Below, piece by piece: positions 27,166 to 37,485 of a stretch of 64,000 nt of DNA. The stretch lies in NCBI RefSeq assembly GCF_024295625.1, contig NZ_JANCOJ010000001.1, positions 496,001 through 560,000 on the forward strand. Reading direction: 5' to 3'. The translations under genes were made by a program, and so were the position numbers. Within the stretch, counting starts at the first letter, position 1; each line of letters begins with the position of its first letter. The notes under the pieces were generated by a model. That model had not been told where the DNA came from. It saw only the letters and a program-made list of their open reading frames with translations, and did not search any database. This DNA comes from Streptococcus sp. CF8_St5-11. Lineage in GTDB: Bacteria > Bacillota > Bacilli > Lactobacillales > Streptococcaceae.

Positions 27166-27795
27166 ATGAAACTAGTTGACTTAAGTATTACGGAGTTTGC
27201 CAAGGTCCTTGGTTCGGATGCTCCAGCTCCAGGTGGTGGTTCTGCTGCTGCCCTATCTGCTGCAAACGGGATTTCACTTACAAAAATGGTCTGTGAACTG
27301 ACCATCGGTAAGAAAAAATACGCAGAATTTGAAGACCACATCAAAGGGGTTCACGAAAAAAGCGCTCACCTCCAAGACCAGTTACTAGAAGCTATTGACA
27401 AGGATACAGAAGCTTTCAATGTCGTATCAGCTGTCTTTGATCTTCCAAAAGAAACGGAAGAAGAGAAAGCCGCTCGTCGTGAGGCCATGCAACAAGCCTT
27501 GAAACAGGCAACTGAATCTCCTTTCTCTATGATGGAGCTCATCGTTGAGGCGCTTGAAACCACCAAAGAAGCTGTTGGCAAGTCCAACACCAATGCGGCG
27601 AGTGACTTAGGGGTGGCTGCTCTGAATCTCAAAGCTGGCCTTCAAGGGGCTTGGCTCAACGTCCTGATCAACATTTCAGGAATCAAGGACCAAGACTTTG
27701 TCCAAGAATACCACGGCAAGGGTCTCGAACTCCTCCGAACAGGCTCTGATCTTGCAGACAACATTTACCAAAGCATTTTAGAAAGTCTATCATAA
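27166..27795 (+). CDS. fchA: Formimidoyltetrahydrofolate cyclodeaminase
   Basis: A 209-residue helical cyclodeaminase (methenyltetrahydrofolate cyclohydrolase/FTCD C-terminal family). It converts 5-formimino-THF to 5,10-methenyl-THF plus ammonia. The folate-binding signature [17 protein letters not shown] is near residue 21, and [16 protein letters not shown] near residue 144. GGGAG precedes the ATG. It lies between ftcD and fhs and so connects histidine carbon to the folate pool. Confidence 0.93.
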   Translation: MKLVDLSITEFAKVLGSDAPAPGGGSAAALSAANGISLTKMVCELTIGKKKYAEFEDHIKGVHEKSAHLQDQLLEAIDKDTEAFNVVSAVFDLPKETEEEKAARREAMQQALKQATESPFSMMELIVEALETTKEAVGKSNTNAASDLGVAALNLKAGLQGAWLNVLINISGIKDQDFVQEYHGKGLELLRTGSDLADNIYQSILESLS

Positions 27796-27826
27796 ACCTA
27801 ACAAACAAAAAGAAAGAAGGGATTCT

Positions 27827-29500
27827 ATGGTTTTATCGGATATTGAAATTGCCAATTCTGTCCAAATGAAGCCCATTACCGATATCGCTGCTGAACTTGG
27901 ATTGACCGAAGACGACATTTCGCTCTACGGAAAATACAAGGCCAAAATTGATAGCAACCAACTGGAACAACTCAAGGATAAGGAAGATGGAAAACTGATT
28001 CTTGTGACAGCCATCTCTCCGACACCTGCTGGAGAAGGAAAGACAACCACCTCTGTTGGGTTAGTCGATGCCCTCTCAGCTATTGGTGAAAAAGCCGTCA
28101 TTGCCCTGCGCGAACCTTCTCTTGGCCCTGTCTTTGGGATCAAGGGTGGAGCTGCCGGTGGTGGATACGCCCAAGTGGTTCCAATGGAAGATATTAACCT
28201 TCACTTTACCGGAGACTTCCATGCCATTGGGATTGCCAATAACCTGCTTGCAGCTTTGATTGACAACCACATTCACCATGGAAATGAGTTGGGCATCGAT
28301 TCTCGTCGGATTACCTGGAAACGGGTGGTCGACATGAACGACCGTCAACTCCGCCATATTGTCGATGGCCTTCAAGGAAAAACAAACGGGGTTCCTCGTG
28401 AAGATGGCTTTGACATCACAGTGGCTTCTGAAATCATGGCTATTCTCTGTCTCTCAGAAAATATCCTTGACCTCAAAGAACGCCTCGATCGCATCATTAT
28501 TGGGTACAACTACCAAGGACAACCAGTCACAGCTAAAGACCTCAAGGCTGGAGGTGCTATGGCAGCCGTCCTCAAAGATGCCATCCATCCAAACTTGGTA
28601 CAAACCTTAGAACATACTCCTGCTATCATCCACGGCGGACCATTTGCCAATATTGCTCATGGCTGTAACAGCGTGCTGGCTACTAAACTAGCTCTCAAAT
28701 ATGCAGACTATGTTGTGACAGAAGCTGGTTTTGGAGCAGACTTAGGTGCTGAAAAATTCATTGATATCAAGTGCCGCATTGCCGGACTCAAACCTTCTGC
28801 CGTAGTCCTCGTCGCAACCATCCGAGCCCTCAAGATGCATGGTGGAGTCGCCAAAGCGGACTTGGCTACTGAAAATGTCCAAGCTGTTATCGATGGTCTG
28901 CCAAACCTAGACAAACACTTGGCCAACATCCAAGAAGTCTATGGCTTACCTGTGGTCGTTGCCATTAACAAATTCCCACTGGATACAGAGGCAGAGCTAG
29001 AAGCTGTCTATGAATCTTGTAAGAAACGCAATGTAGATGTTGTTATTTCAGATGTCTGGGCAAATGGTGGAGCTGGTGGTCGTGACCTAGCTGAAAAAGT
29101 CATTCAACTAGCTCAAGAAGAAAACCACTTCTCTTATGTCTATGACGAAGAAGACAGTATTGAAACAAAATTGACCAAGATTGTCACAAAAGTATATGGT
29201 GGTAAAGGCATTAGCTTAACACCGGCGGCCAAACGCGAACTAAAAGAATTGGAAGCACTTGGTTTCTCCAACTACCCAATCTGTATGGCCAAAACGCAAT
29301 ATTCCTTCTCGGATGATGCCAAGAAAATGGGAGCACCAAAAGACTTCACTGTCAAAATCAGTAACCTCAAGGTGGCTGCTGGAGCTGGCTTTATCGTCGC
29401 TCTCACTGGTACCATTATGACCATGCCTGGCCTACCTAAAGTTCCTGCCAGTGAAAAGATTGATATCGATGCCCAAGGCAATATCACTGGTCTCTTTTAA
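27827..29500 (+). CDS. fhs: Formate-tetrahydrofolate ligase
   Basis: A 557-residue formyl-THF synthetase: formate + ATP + THF to 10-formyl-THF, reversible. Motifs are the ATP loop [14 protein letters not shown] near residue 66, [20 protein letters not shown] and [21 protein letters not shown]. Its place directly after ftcD-fchA suggests that it runs toward formate plus ATP when histidine is degraded, or feeds the purine pool. Oral streptococci often carry another fhs elsewhere; I cannot test this here. Confidence 0.95.
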   Translation: MVLSDIEIANSVQMKPITDIAAELGLTEDDISLYGKYKAKIDSNQLEQLKDKEDGKLILVTAISPTPAGEGKTTTSVGLVDALSAIGEKAVIALREPSLGPVFGIKGGAAGGGYAQVVPMEDINLHFTGDFHAIGIANNLLAALIDNHIHHGNELGIDSRRITWKRVVDMNDRQLRHIVDGLQGKTNGVPREDGFDITVASEIMAILCLSENILDLKERLDRIIIGYNYQGQPVTAKDLKAGGAMAAVLKDAIHPNLVQTLEHTPAIIHGGPFANIAHGCNSVLATKLALKYADYVVTEAGFGADLGAEKFIDIKCRIAGLKPSAVVLVATIRALKMHGGVAKADLATENVQAVIDGLPNLDKHLANIQEVYGLPVVVAINKFPLDTEAELEAVYESCKKRNVDVVISDVWANGGAGGRDLAEKVIQLAQEENHFSYVYDEEDSIETKLTKIVTKVYGGKGISLTPAAKRELKELEALGFSNYPICMAKTQYSFSDDAKKMGAPKDFTVKISNLKVAAGAGFIVALTGTIMTMPGLPKVPASEKIDIDAQGNITGLF

Positions 29501-29515
29501 GAAAGAGGACGTCCT

Positions 29516-30094
29516 ATGGTGACTATCCTTCATCTTACCCCCGCAGATTATCAGATTTCTACTTGGTCCGGTGGCCAAACTACCCAACTCTTCCTCTCTC
29601 CAAAAGAGGGAAGTTATCAGGATCGAACCTTTGATTTCCGACTCTCTACTGCAACGGTAGAGGTTGAAACAAGTGACTTTACCGATCTCACGGGCTACCA
29701 CCGAATCTTGATGCCCTTGAATGCCTCCATTAGGCTTACCCATCACCATAAAGAAGTGGTTTTGAACCCCTTTCAAAGCTACTTCTTTGATGGGGGAGAT
29801 CCTGTATCTAGCCAAGGGACTTGTCAAGACTTTAATTTGATTTACAAACCTTCTTATCAGGGGCATATGAGTGCTATATCCCCAAAAGAGAGTGTCAAAA
29901 GTCAGAGTCGCTATCAATTGATCTACGCTCTCTGTCCACTAACACTCGAATGGGGAAACAATCATTCTCAAACTCTCCAAACTCACGAGCTCCTGGTGAT
30001 CGAACAAGCATCTCCTCTTCAAGAGATGACAATCACGTTTTTACCCCATCAGTCTGAGGAGCAACCGATTGCTATCTGGACTGGACTACAATAA
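29516..30094 (+). CDS. hutD: HutD family protein
   Basis: A 192-residue cupin-like HutD. Family features are the N-terminal DYQISTWSGGQTTQLFL, TFDFRLSTATVE and FSDLTGYHRILMPLN-like segment (here FTDLTGYHRILMPLN), and FDGGDPVSSQGTCQDFNLIY. HutD is widespread in hut clusters; work in Pseudomonas suggests that it limits hut expression or metabolite build-up, but its biochemical role is unclear. It starts 15 bp after fhs with GAAAGAGG upstream, inside the operon. Confidence 0.85.
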   Translation: MVTILHLTPADYQISTWSGGQTTQLFLSPKEGSYQDRTFDFRLSTATVEVETSDFTDLTGYHRILMPLNASIRLTHHHKEVVLNPFQSYFFDGGDPVSSQGTCQDFNLIYKPSYQGHMSAISPKESVKSQSRYQLIYALCPLTLEWGNNHSQTLQTHELLVIEQASPLQEMTITFLPHQSEEQPIAIWTGLQ

Positions 30095-30115
30095 TGTTCA
30101 CAAAGGAGAAACATT

Positions 30116-31459
30116 ATGAACGGAGCACATAAACAGTCGATTGAGGAACAAGAAAAAGCGAAATTCAGCTTTAGCGGTGCCACTCTTTACGGTATCAACG
30201 CCGTAATCGGATCTGGTATCTTCCTCCTCCCTCAAAAAATTTATTCTGGCCTCGGACCAGCTTCTCTAGCTGTCATGTTCGGGGTTGCCATTCTCGTCAT
30301 GCTACTATCAGCCTGTCTGGCTGAAACAGCTGGCTACTTCGACAAAAACGGTGGAGCCATGCAATACTCAAAAGCCGCTTTCGGAGACTTCGTTGGCTTT
30401 AACGTTGGGATTCTCGGTTGGGCCGTTACTGTTATCGCTTGGGCTGCCATGTTAGCCGGCTTTGCTAAGATCTTCATCATCACCTTCCCAGCATTTGAAG
30501 GCTACAACCTTCCGATCAGTATCGGTATGCTGATTCTCTTGAGTCTGATGAACATTGCCGGTCTGAAAACCTCTAAGATGTTTACTCTGACAGCTACTGT
30601 TGCAAAATTAATTCCAATTGTCCTCTTCTCACTCTTTGCCATCTTCTTCATTTCCGGTGGCGTGAGCAAAGGCAACTTCACACCTTTCCTTCAATTGGAA
30701 AGTGGAACAAACCTCTTCAGTTCTATTTCTAGTACAGCCGTCTACATCTTCTACGGTTTTATCGGATTTGAAACCATGTCTATCGTTGCAGGGGAAATGC
30801 GCAACCCTGAAAAGAACGTTCCCCGCGCTATTCTAGGTTCTATTAGTATTGTATCTGTTCTCTACATGTTGATCATCGCTGGAACAATTGCCATGCTTGG
30901 TGGTCGCATTATGCAAACCGGTGCACCAGTACAAGACGCATTTGTCGAAATGATTGGCCCTATCGGAGCTCCCCTCGTTTCTTACGGAGCCCTCATTTCA
31001 ATCGCCGGTCTAAACATCGGTGAATCCATCATGGTCCCTCGTTTTGGTGCCGCATTAGCAACTGAAAAACTCTTACCAGAAGGGCTTGGAAAAACAAACT
31101 CTAAGAATGCCCCTGTCATTGCCATTATCATCTCTGGTATCTTCGCTTTCTTACTCTTGTTATCTGGCTCTTTCGAATCCTTAGCAACATTCAGTGTTGT
31201 CTTCCGTTTCTTCCAATACATTCCAACTGCTTTGGCAGCTATCAAACTCAGAAAAATGTACCCAGACAAAAAGGTTACCTTCCGAGTACCATTTGGTCCC
31301 GTTATCCCAGTTCTAGCTGTTGTCATTAGTATCTTGATGATTGCAGGGGACAACCTAATGAACTTTGTTTGGGGGGCCATCGGTCTCGTGATTGCAAGTG
31401 GACTCTACTTTGTTTTCCACGGCGATAAACTACATAAATCGAAAACCCTTCCTCACTAA
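30116..31459 (+). CDS. APC-family amino acid permease, probable histidine transporter
   Basis: A 447-residue membrane protein with about 12 helices. The APC signature is at the N-terminus (GATLYGINAVIGSGIFLLP), and helix 6 FYGFIGFETMSIVAGEMRNPEKNVPRA-like sequence follows the family (GFETMSIVAGEMRNPEKN). It lies between hutD and hutH, so histidine (or urocanate) is the most likely substrate; this is inferred from context only. Start at 30116 with AAAGGAG upstream. Confidence 0.85.
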   Translation: MNGAHKQSIEEQEKAKFSFSGATLYGINAVIGSGIFLLPQKIYSGLGPASLAVMFGVAILVMLLSACLAETAGYFDKNGGAMQYSKAAFGDFVGFNVGILGWAVTVIAWAAMLAGFAKIFIITFPAFEGYNLPISIGMLILLSLMNIAGLKTSKMFTLTATVAKLIPIVLFSLFAIFFISGGVSKGNFTPFLQLESGTNLFSSISSTAVYIFYGFIGFETMSIVAGEMRNPEKNVPRAILGSISIVSVLYMLIIAGTIAMLGGRIMQTGAPVQDAFVEMIGPIGAPLVSYGALISIAGLNIGESIMVPRFGAALATEKLLPEGLGKTNSKNAPVIAIIISGIFAFLLLLSGSFESLATFSVVFRFFQYIPTALAAIKLRKMYPDKKVTFRVPFGPVIPVLAVVISILMIAGDNLMNFVWGAIGLVIASGLYFVFHGDKLHKSKTLPH

Positions 31460-31473
31460 TTTTCTTTACACAG

Positions 31474-31526
31474 TAGATGGGAACAGAGACGGGAGCGAAG
31501 CTCGGTTTTGCTCCCTAACACATCTA
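31474..31526 (+). repeat. Structured intercistronic element between the permease gene and hutH
   Basis: TAGATG (31474-31479) pairs with CATCTA (31521-31526), and GGGAGC (31491-31496) with GCTCCC (31510-31515). A smaller hairpin GAGC-GAA-GCTC (31493-31503) competes with the latter. There is no T-run. The remainder of the 215-bp gap up to hutH (31527-31674) has no clear gene. Confidence 0.5.
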
Positions 31527-31674
31527 GGACTCCACGAATGTCAAACCTGAGCCCTTTTCTCTATGACTCTTTTCAATTTTTATGATCAATAGACAATGGG
31601 CCCATGTTTGGTATTCAAACCGAAGTAAACAACACTACTTCCACAGAACAACTATTCATAATCGGAGGTTTTAT

Positions 31675-33216
31675 ATGACTCAATTGATTCATTTAGATGG
31701 TAATAGCTTAACACTCGAAGAAGTCATCGCTGTAGCTCGGCACGGTGCCCAATGTGAGCTTGATGAACAAGCCAAAGAAGCCGTTATCGCATCCCGTAAA
31801 ATCGTTGATGACATTGTCCGGGAAAAACGAGTCGTCTATGGTGTAACCACTGGCTTTGGTTCCCTCTGTAATGTCAGCATCTCTCCAGAAGATACTGTTC
31901 AACTGCAAGAAAACCTGATCCGAACTCACTCATCTGGCTTCGGTGATCCACTTCCTGAAGATGCTGTTCGCGCCATCATGCTGATCCGTATCAACTCACT
32001 CTTGAAAGGTTATTCTGGCATTCGTCTGTCAACCGTTGAAAAACTGTTAGAATTGCTCAACAAAGGAGTCACTCCTTATATCCCTGAAAAAGGCTCTCTC
32101 GGAGCTTCTGGAGACTTAGCACCACTTGCTCATATGGTTTTACCAATGTTGGGTCTTGGACGCGCCTACTACAAAGGAGAACTTCTCAGTGGTCAAGAAG
32201 CCTTAGATCGTGCTGGAATTGAAAAGATCCAATTAGCTGCCAAAGAAGGGCTTGCCTTGATCAATGGTACGACTGTCCTAACCGGTATCGGTGCTCTTGC
32301 GACTTATGATGGTATCCAATTGCTCAAACTCTCTGATATCGCTGGTGCTCTCTCAATGGAAGTTCACAATGGAATTACCAGTCCATTCGAAGAAGACCTT
32401 CATTCCATCCGTCCTCAAAGTGGACAATTGGCAACTGCTCGCAACATCCGTAACCTCCTTGAAGGAAGCAAGAACACAACGGTAGCAACCCAACAACGGG
32501 TACAAGATCCTTATACACTCCGCTGTATCCCTCAAATACATGGAGCCAGCAAGGATTCTATTGCTTACGTAAAAGAAAAAGTTGAAATCGAAATCAACTC
32601 TGTCACAGATAACCCAATCATTACCAAAGAAGGACACGTCATCTCAGGAGGTAACTTCCACGGTGAACCAATGGCGCAACCATTTGACTTCTTAGGCATT
32701 GCCCTTTCTGAAATTGGGAACGTATCTGAACGTCGGGTGGAACGCTTGGTCAACAGCCAACTCAGTAAATTACCATCCTTCTTGGTCAAACACCCTGGAC
32801 TCAACTCAGGCTTCATGATTACCCAGTATGCTTGTGCATCCCTTGCATCGGAAAATAAAATTTTGGCTCACCCTGCTAGTGTCGATTCTATTCCATCTTG
32901 TGAAAACCAAGAAGATTTCGTCAGCATGGGAACGACTGCCGCTCGTAAAGCAGCAGAAATTCTTAAAAACTCACGTCGCATCGTTGCTACTGAAATCATG
33001 GCAGCTTGCCAAGCCTTGGATCTCAAGCCAGAAAATCATGAACTTGGTAAAGGTACAAAACCAGCTTATGAGCTGATTCGTCAAAAACTGAACTTCATTG
33101 AATTTGACAAAGATATCGAAATCTTTGAAGAACTTAATAAAGCATCTGCTGTTGTCGAAAGCGAAGAATTCTTAGCAACCATCGAAAAAGCAGTTGACTT
33201 AAGCATTCAATACTGA
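31675..33216 (+). CDS. hutH: Histidine ammonia-lyase
   Basis: A 513-residue histidase that deaminates L-histidine to trans-urocanate, the first step of the pathway. The self-forming MIO cofactor triad Ala-Ser-Gly is in [15 protein letters not shown] near residue 142. Other conserved sites are [23 protein letters not shown] and [12 protein letters not shown]. The ATG at 31675 follows CGGAGG and gives the normal length; the in-frame start at 31582 has no ribosome site. Confidence 0.97.
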   Translation: MTQLIHLDGNSLTLEEVIAVARHGAQCELDEQAKEAVIASRKIVDDIVREKRVVYGVTTGFGSLCNVSISPEDTVQLQENLIRTHSSGFGDPLPEDAVRAIMLIRINSLLKGYSGIRLSTVEKLLELLNKGVTPYIPEKGSLGASGDLAPLAHMVLPMLGLGRAYYKGELLSGQEALDRAGIEKIQLAAKEGLALINGTTVLTGIGALATYDGIQLLKLSDIAGALSMEVHNGITSPFEEDLHSIRPQSGQLATARNIRNLLEGSKNTTVATQQRVQDPYTLRCIPQIHGASKDSIAYVKEKVEIEINSVTDNPIITKEGHVISGGNFHGEPMAQPFDFLGIALSEIGNVSERRVERLVNSQLSKLPSFLVKHPGLNSGFMITQYACASLASENKILAHPASVDSIPSCENQEDFVSMGTTAARKAAEILKNSRRIVATEIMAACQALDLKPENHELGKGTKPAYELIRQKLNFIEFDKDIEIFEELNKASAVVESEEFLATIEKAVDLSIQY

Positions 33217-33237
33217 TACAGTAAGAATAAAGCAAAA

Positions 33238-33265
33238 CAGAGGCTGGCGATCTTCTCAGCCTCTG
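33238..33265 (+). repeat. Intercistronic hairpin hutH-hutG
   Basis: CAGAGGCTG (33238-33246), 10-nt loop, CAGCCTCTG (33257-33265): a perfect 9-bp stem without T-run. It may stabilise or partly attenuate the transcript before hutG. Confidence 0.6.
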
Positions 33266-33298
33266 CCTGCTTTCAGAAAAATAAGGGAGGCGACAAGC

Positions 33299-34291
33299 TT
33301 GCTCACAAACTACTATCCAATGACCTACAGCTACTACCAAGGTAGCATCGAGGACAATCCCTACACGGCCAAATGGGGAATGGTCACCAAATTTTTAGAC
33401 CTAAACGACGAGACCCTCACTCCATTTGAGGGGATGACCTTTGGGATCATCGGCTTTAAGAGCGACAAAGGAGTCTATATCAATAATGGGCGTGTAGGAG
33501 CAGTCGAGGGTCCTACAGCTATCCGTTCTCAAATCGCTAAACTTCCATGGCACTGGGGAACCAATGTGACAGTGTATGATGTGGGAAATATTGACGGGCC
33601 TAACCATTCACTAGAAGAACTCCAAGAAAGTCTCTCACAAGCGATCCAGCGCATGTACCAATTAGGGATCCAACCCATTGTCCTAGGAGGCGGTCACGGA
33701 ACTGCTTACGGCCACTATCTAGGGATTCAATCCAGTTTAGAAAAAGATGAACAACTGGCTGTAATCAATTTGGATGCCCACTTTGATTTGCGTCCTTACG
33801 ACCAAACCGGGCCCAACTCTGGAACAGGTTTTCGTCAAATGGCTGATCATGCGAAAGACAAGGGGCAGGACTTCCCTTACCTCATCCTGGGGATCCAAGA
33901 GCACAATAATAACCTCTTCCTCTTTAATTACGTTGCTAAAACACCAAGCATTGATTTCTTAACCGGGCAAGACCTCTTCCAGATGAGCCACCAAGCCATT
34001 CTGGATCGAATCGATCAATTTTTAGAAAATCAAACCGCGATCTATCTGTCTATTGATATGGATTGCTTTGCAGTCGGCTCTGCTCCTGGTGTTAGTGCCA
34101 TCCAATCACTTGGTGTCGATCCTAAACTGGCCCTCCTGCTTCTCCAACACATTGCTGCCAGTGGCAAACTAGTCGGATTTGATGTCGTGGAAGTTTCTCC
34201 TCCTCATGACATTGACAACCATACTTCAAACCTTGCTGCGACCTTTATCTTTTACTTGACCCAAATATTGGCGCAACAAAAACTGAACTAA
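33299..34291 (+). CDS. hutG: Formimidoylglutamase
   Basis: A 330-residue arginase/ureohydrolase-fold enzyme that hydrolyses N-formimino-glutamate to glutamate plus formamide. The two-manganese site is intact: [21 protein letters not shown] (DxHxD) and LSIDMDCF (DxD). I prefer the TTG start at 33299 because GGGAGG lies 8 bp upstream; an ATG at 33320 would have none. Last gene of the rightward operon, with a strong terminator shared with the convergent regulator. Confidence 0.93.
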   Translation: MLTNYYPMTYSYYQGSIEDNPYTAKWGMVTKFLDLNDETLTPFEGMTFGIIGFKSDKGVYINNGRVGAVEGPTAIRSQIAKLPWHWGTNVTVYDVGNIDGPNHSLEELQESLSQAIQRMYQLGIQPIVLGGGHGTAYGHYLGIQSSLEKDEQLAVINLDAHFDLRPYDQTGPNSGTGFRQMADHAKDKGQDFPYLILGIQEHNNNLFLFNYVAKTPSIDFLTGQDLFQMSHQAILDRIDQFLENQTAIYLSIDMDCFAVGSAPGVSAIQSLGVDPKLALLLLQHIAASGKLVGFDVVEVSPPHDIDNHTSNLAATFIFYLTQILAQQKLN

Positions 34292-34308
34292 GAAGATTTC
34301 TACACACA

Positions 34309-34356
34309 TAAAAAGCATAGAAACACCCATTGCTTGGGTATTTCTATGCTTTTTTC
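34309..34356. terminator. Bidirectional terminator between hutG and the SARP-type regulator
   Basis: AAAAGCATAGAAA..ACCC, loop, GGGT..TTTCTATGCTTTTTT; long stem with A/T runs on both sides, between convergent genes. Confidence 0.9.
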
Positions 34357-34416
34357 ATTTTCGCCTGAAAGGAGGCATGGCCTCTTAGCCTTCTCTTATG
34401 ATTTAGATAAGAGACA

Positions 34417-37353
34417 CTACATATCTTTTAATTTCTTAAGAAACTGACGATCTCTGTAGGGATTCAAGTGTTGCTCTGCCACTTTCTTATAGTAATTCTT
34501 CTCTTCTTTCAAGAAGGTAATCAGGGCAGGATCGAGCTCTTCTCCCTTCTCCTTTTGATTAGATAAGAAAGCTAATAGATAATGAACCATCCCCTTATCC
34601 CGTGAATTAGCAGATGGATTCATCATCCTTTCTTTTCGAGCCAGATAATCCGCAATCTTTTCTTGATCTCCTTGCTGGCAAGCGATTAAGGATTGATAAA
34701 ATTCGAGCAATTCTTCCTTCCAAGGGAAGCGAACACTGGACAAAATCTTCTGGGCTCTGTCAAAACAGAGGCGTGCTTGGATCAAATCTCCCTTCCAATA
34801 ATAGGCGATACCCAGATCAATATCAAAGACGACACGGACAGAATCAACAGCTTGATCTCCCACCAAACGCAAGACCTCTTCTAAGTGGGTGACGGCTACT
34901 TGGAAATGACCCCTAATTTGCTCTATTTCAGCGAGGTAGGCCAAAGAAGCCGCAATTTGAATGGCATACTTGGTCTGCATACTATTGGTCAAACTAAAGC
35001 AATCAATGGAGCGATACAGATGCCGGGTCGCCTGCTCCTCATCCCCAACCATTAGATGATACAAGCCTTTCAAGCGCAACTGGATCGCGATGATCTCATG
35101 ATTGTTAGCTTGGATAGCATCTTCCAGAGCCAAATCTGTATAATAGGCCATCTCAGAAATATTTTCTGTTTGAATGCAATAATAAATGATTTGCCGATAA
35201 CCCTCTAAAAGGAAGTCTGACTGTTTGAGTTCCCGCGCATAGGAGATGACTTTTTGGATATCATGAATCCCCTTTTGATACTCCCCACTTCGAATAAAAT
35301 AGCGACCTTCTAGGTACAAGTAACGCAGTTGTAAATGCTTGTATTCTCTATCTCTTTGGTGCCTTGAAAAGAGATTATCTAATTCTTGGCGTATACGGGA
35401 TAGCTCTCCAAAAATGTCCAAACGGCTATTTGTACCATCTGATAGGAACCCCTCATCTACCTTGGAATAAATCGGAAACAGTTCATGCTCCAGCTGAAGG
35501 ATTTCTTCTAAATAGGTCAACTCAAACGATAAGGAACGCAAAAGATTTTGGGATCGCTTATATTGGTAGGCAATTTCCTTATAAAGAAGAAGGTCCGTCG
35601 AATCTTCTAAGCTTTCTTCCAATTTTTGCGCAATTTGTTGGTGGAAGAGCCGCCGTCTAGCTGGCGAAAGAAGATGGTAAAAGTACATGGCTACCAATTG
35701 CTTGCAGAATTGAACCATAAGAGACTCTCCTTCTTCTACGATTGAGACGATCGCTCTTTCAGATAAAGGCTCGATTAATTCTGTCAAAACAGGAAGCTCT
35801 GTAGCCGTCAATTCCGCCAAGATAGACAGAGAAATTGGCTTATGAAAACACGATAGGTAGTGTAGAAGAGCCTCTTCCTCGCTGCTCATATCCCCAAGCT
35901 CCTGAGAAAGATAAGCTTGGATGATATCAGGCAAGGGTTCTAAATTTTCATTTTCTTTCCACTCTTCGATATAGCTGGATAGTAAGAACGGACTGCCTTC
36001 ACTCCATTCGACCATCTGCTCCATCACTGCCGGCTCTATTGCTCCCAGTTCCCCTTTCAAGAGAGCACGACTTTCACTTGGGGCAAAATTGGTCAACTCT
36101 AGTTGAGACAAGCGTTTCTCTACCTTCAAGCCCCCCAAGAAGTTGACGAAGAAATCTGGTAGGGGCTCTTCCGCTGTAAAAATTAGTTGCCATTTCTCCT
36201 GATTTCTTCGATCTTCTAGTTGTTTCACTTTTTCTAGAGACACTGCATCGATCCACTGGGCATTTTCAAGAAGAATCAGGAGCGGTTTTTCTTTGCTAAG
36301 GCCTTGAAGCTGATTCCACACTGAAATGAGATCATCCTCCCCTTCCAGAAATGAAATCCCCATCTCATCCCCCAGTTTCTCTAGCGCTTGTCTGAGATCA
36401 TTCCAGCTGCTTCCTTCGTAGCGTTGACTAGTAGCTCTTCCTTCCACCTTGATAAAATTAAAACTGCGATTGGACATCAAGACCAACTGCCGCAAGAGAC
36501 GTTTCTTACCTGTTCCAGATTGCCCCATCACGAGAAAAGGACCTACCGCCTCACCCGTCTCGACTAAGGAAAGGTATTCCTCGAGCTGCGAGAGTTCTTG
36601 TTTCCGACCAAAGAAAGGAAGTTCATGGATATTCAAGCGATGACTCAGTTTATGAGTTCGTTTGGCTTCCAAAACGGAGTGATAAAGTTCCTCAATTGCT
36701 CGACTGGGACGCACACTAAGCTCGCGATCCAATAAATCGACTAGCTTATAATAGGTCTCAAAAAATTTTCCTAGCTGATGATGGAAGCTATAATACTCCA
36801 TCAAGAGCTGGTAGTTTTTCTCTTCAAATTCATCCAACTCTACCAAATGATGGAGCAAGAGTTCTATACTAGAGTCTCCGAAACCGACCTTTTCAATTTT
36901 TTGATAGCAGCTTTCGACATAGAGCTTCCTATAAGCATCTCGTTTGCGAGAAGCCCACTGATCAAAGTCTTCATCATCCTTGACATAGAAGCCCTCTAAA
37001 AAGTCTCCCCGATAAAGATCCAAGGCACTTAGTGGATCTCTTTCAAAGAGTTTGACATCCAAAGAAAGGCTCAAATCAGGATTAAGGGCCAAACTGCTCC
37101 GACTTGGAGAGACAATGATATCTCCTTCAAAGATTTTATTGGCTTGGTAAACCGTATTCCGTAAGTTTTTGCGAGCTACTTGGTTTTCCTTATCTCCCCA
37201 AAGGATACCGGCTATTTCATCGCGGTTGACCTGGCCCATGACCGCTAAATAATAAAGCAAGGCCTCCATCTTCGAAAAAGAAAACCGAATAGTTTTCTGA
37301 TTGAAAACAACCTTAGGGGGTCCAAATAACTTTAACGTGAGATCTTTCTTCAT
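34417..37353 (-). CDS. SARP/AfsR-type transcriptional regulator with AAA ATPase and helical repeats, candidate hut activator
   Basis: A 978-residue multidomain regulator. Residues 1 to about 95 form an OmpR-like winged helix (LTLKLFGPPKVVF.. RDEIAGILWGDKENQVARKN). Residues 96-230 are a bacterial transcriptional activation domain (LYRGDFLEGFYVKDDEDFDQW.. LLDRELSVRPS). Next is an AAA/STAND ATPase with Walker A VMGQSGTGKKRLLRQ near residue 275 and a Walker-B-like LLILLENAQWID. The C-terminal half is TPR-like helices (YYLGR-type units such as LYLEGRYFIRSGEYQKGI). The ATG at 37353 is chosen for its GGAGG at 8 bp; an in-frame start at 37425 has none. Convergent with hutG. Control of hut is inferred from the SARP-type sites at both hut promoters. 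Confidence 0.8.
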   Translation of the reverse strand: MKKDLTLKLFGPPKVVFNQKTIRFSFSKMEALLYYLAVMGQVNRDEIAGILWGDKENQVARKNLRNTVYQANKIFEGDIIVSPSRSSLALNPDLSLSLDVKLFERDPLSALDLYRGDFLEGFYVKDDEDFDQWASRKRDAYRKLYVESCYQKIEKVGFGDSSIELLLHHLVELDEFEEKNYQLLMEYYSFHHQLGKFFETYYKLVDLLDRELSVRPSRAIEELYHSVLEAKRTHKLSHRLNIHELPFFGRKQELSQLEEYLSLVETGEAVGPFLVMGQSGTGKKRLLRQLVLMSNRSFNFIKVEGRATSQRYEGSSWNDLRQALEKLGDEMGISFLEGEDDLISVWNQLQGLSKEKPLLILLENAQWIDAVSLEKVKQLEDRRNQEKWQLIFTAEEPLPDFFVNFLGGLKVEKRLSQLELTNFAPSESRALLKGELGAIEPAVMEQMVEWSEGSPFLLSSYIEEWKENENLEPLPDIIQAYLSQELGDMSSEEEALLHYLSCFHKPISLSILAELTATELPVLTELIEPLSERAIVSIVEEGESLMVQFCKQLVAMYFYHLLSPARRRLFHQQIAQKLEESLEDSTDLLLYKEIAYQYKRSQNLLRSLSFELTYLEEILQLEHELFPIYSKVDEGFLSDGTNSRLDIFGELSRIRQELDNLFSRHQRDREYKHLQLRYLYLEGRYFIRSGEYQKGIHDIQKVISYARELKQSDFLLEGYRQIIYYCIQTENISEMAYYTDLALEDAIQANNHEIIAIQLRLKGLYHLMVGDEEQATRHLYRSIDCFSLTNSMQTKYAIQIAASLAYLAEIEQIRGHFQVAVTHLEEVLRLVGDQAVDSVRVVFDIDLGIAYYWKGDLIQARLCFDRAQKILSSVRFPWKEELLEFYQSLIACQQGDQEKIADYLARKERMMNPSANSRDKGMVHYLLAFLSNQKEKGEELDPALITFLKEEKNYYKKVAEQHLNPYRDRQFLKKLKDM

Positions 37354-37427
37354 TGCAAGCGCCTCCAAAAACTTCATATTAATACTATAAAAAAAAAGTT
37401 GGCTTTTAGCAAGTAATTTATCCAAAT

Positions 37428-37464
37428 AAAAAGAGACTGAGAACGATTCTTTCTCAATCTCTAC
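37428..37464 (-). terminator. metF terminator
   Basis: Minus strand: AGAGATTGAGAA, loop, TTCTCAGTCTCT followed by TTTTT. Lies between metF and the regulator promoter region. Confidence 0.8.
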
Positions 37465-37485
37465 ACTTCCTACTAAAAGTGTTGA

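Noticed and set aside
31563..31586. ATGAC plus TATGAT upstream of hutH as a third SARP-type site
   Set aside because: There is no second repeat at 11 bp and the spacing to TATGAT does not fit, so I do not count it.
37354..37425. Longer N-terminus of the SARP-type regulator starting at 37425
   Set aside because: The extra 24 residues are not like the family and lie upstream of a perfect GGAGG placed for the ATG at 37353.
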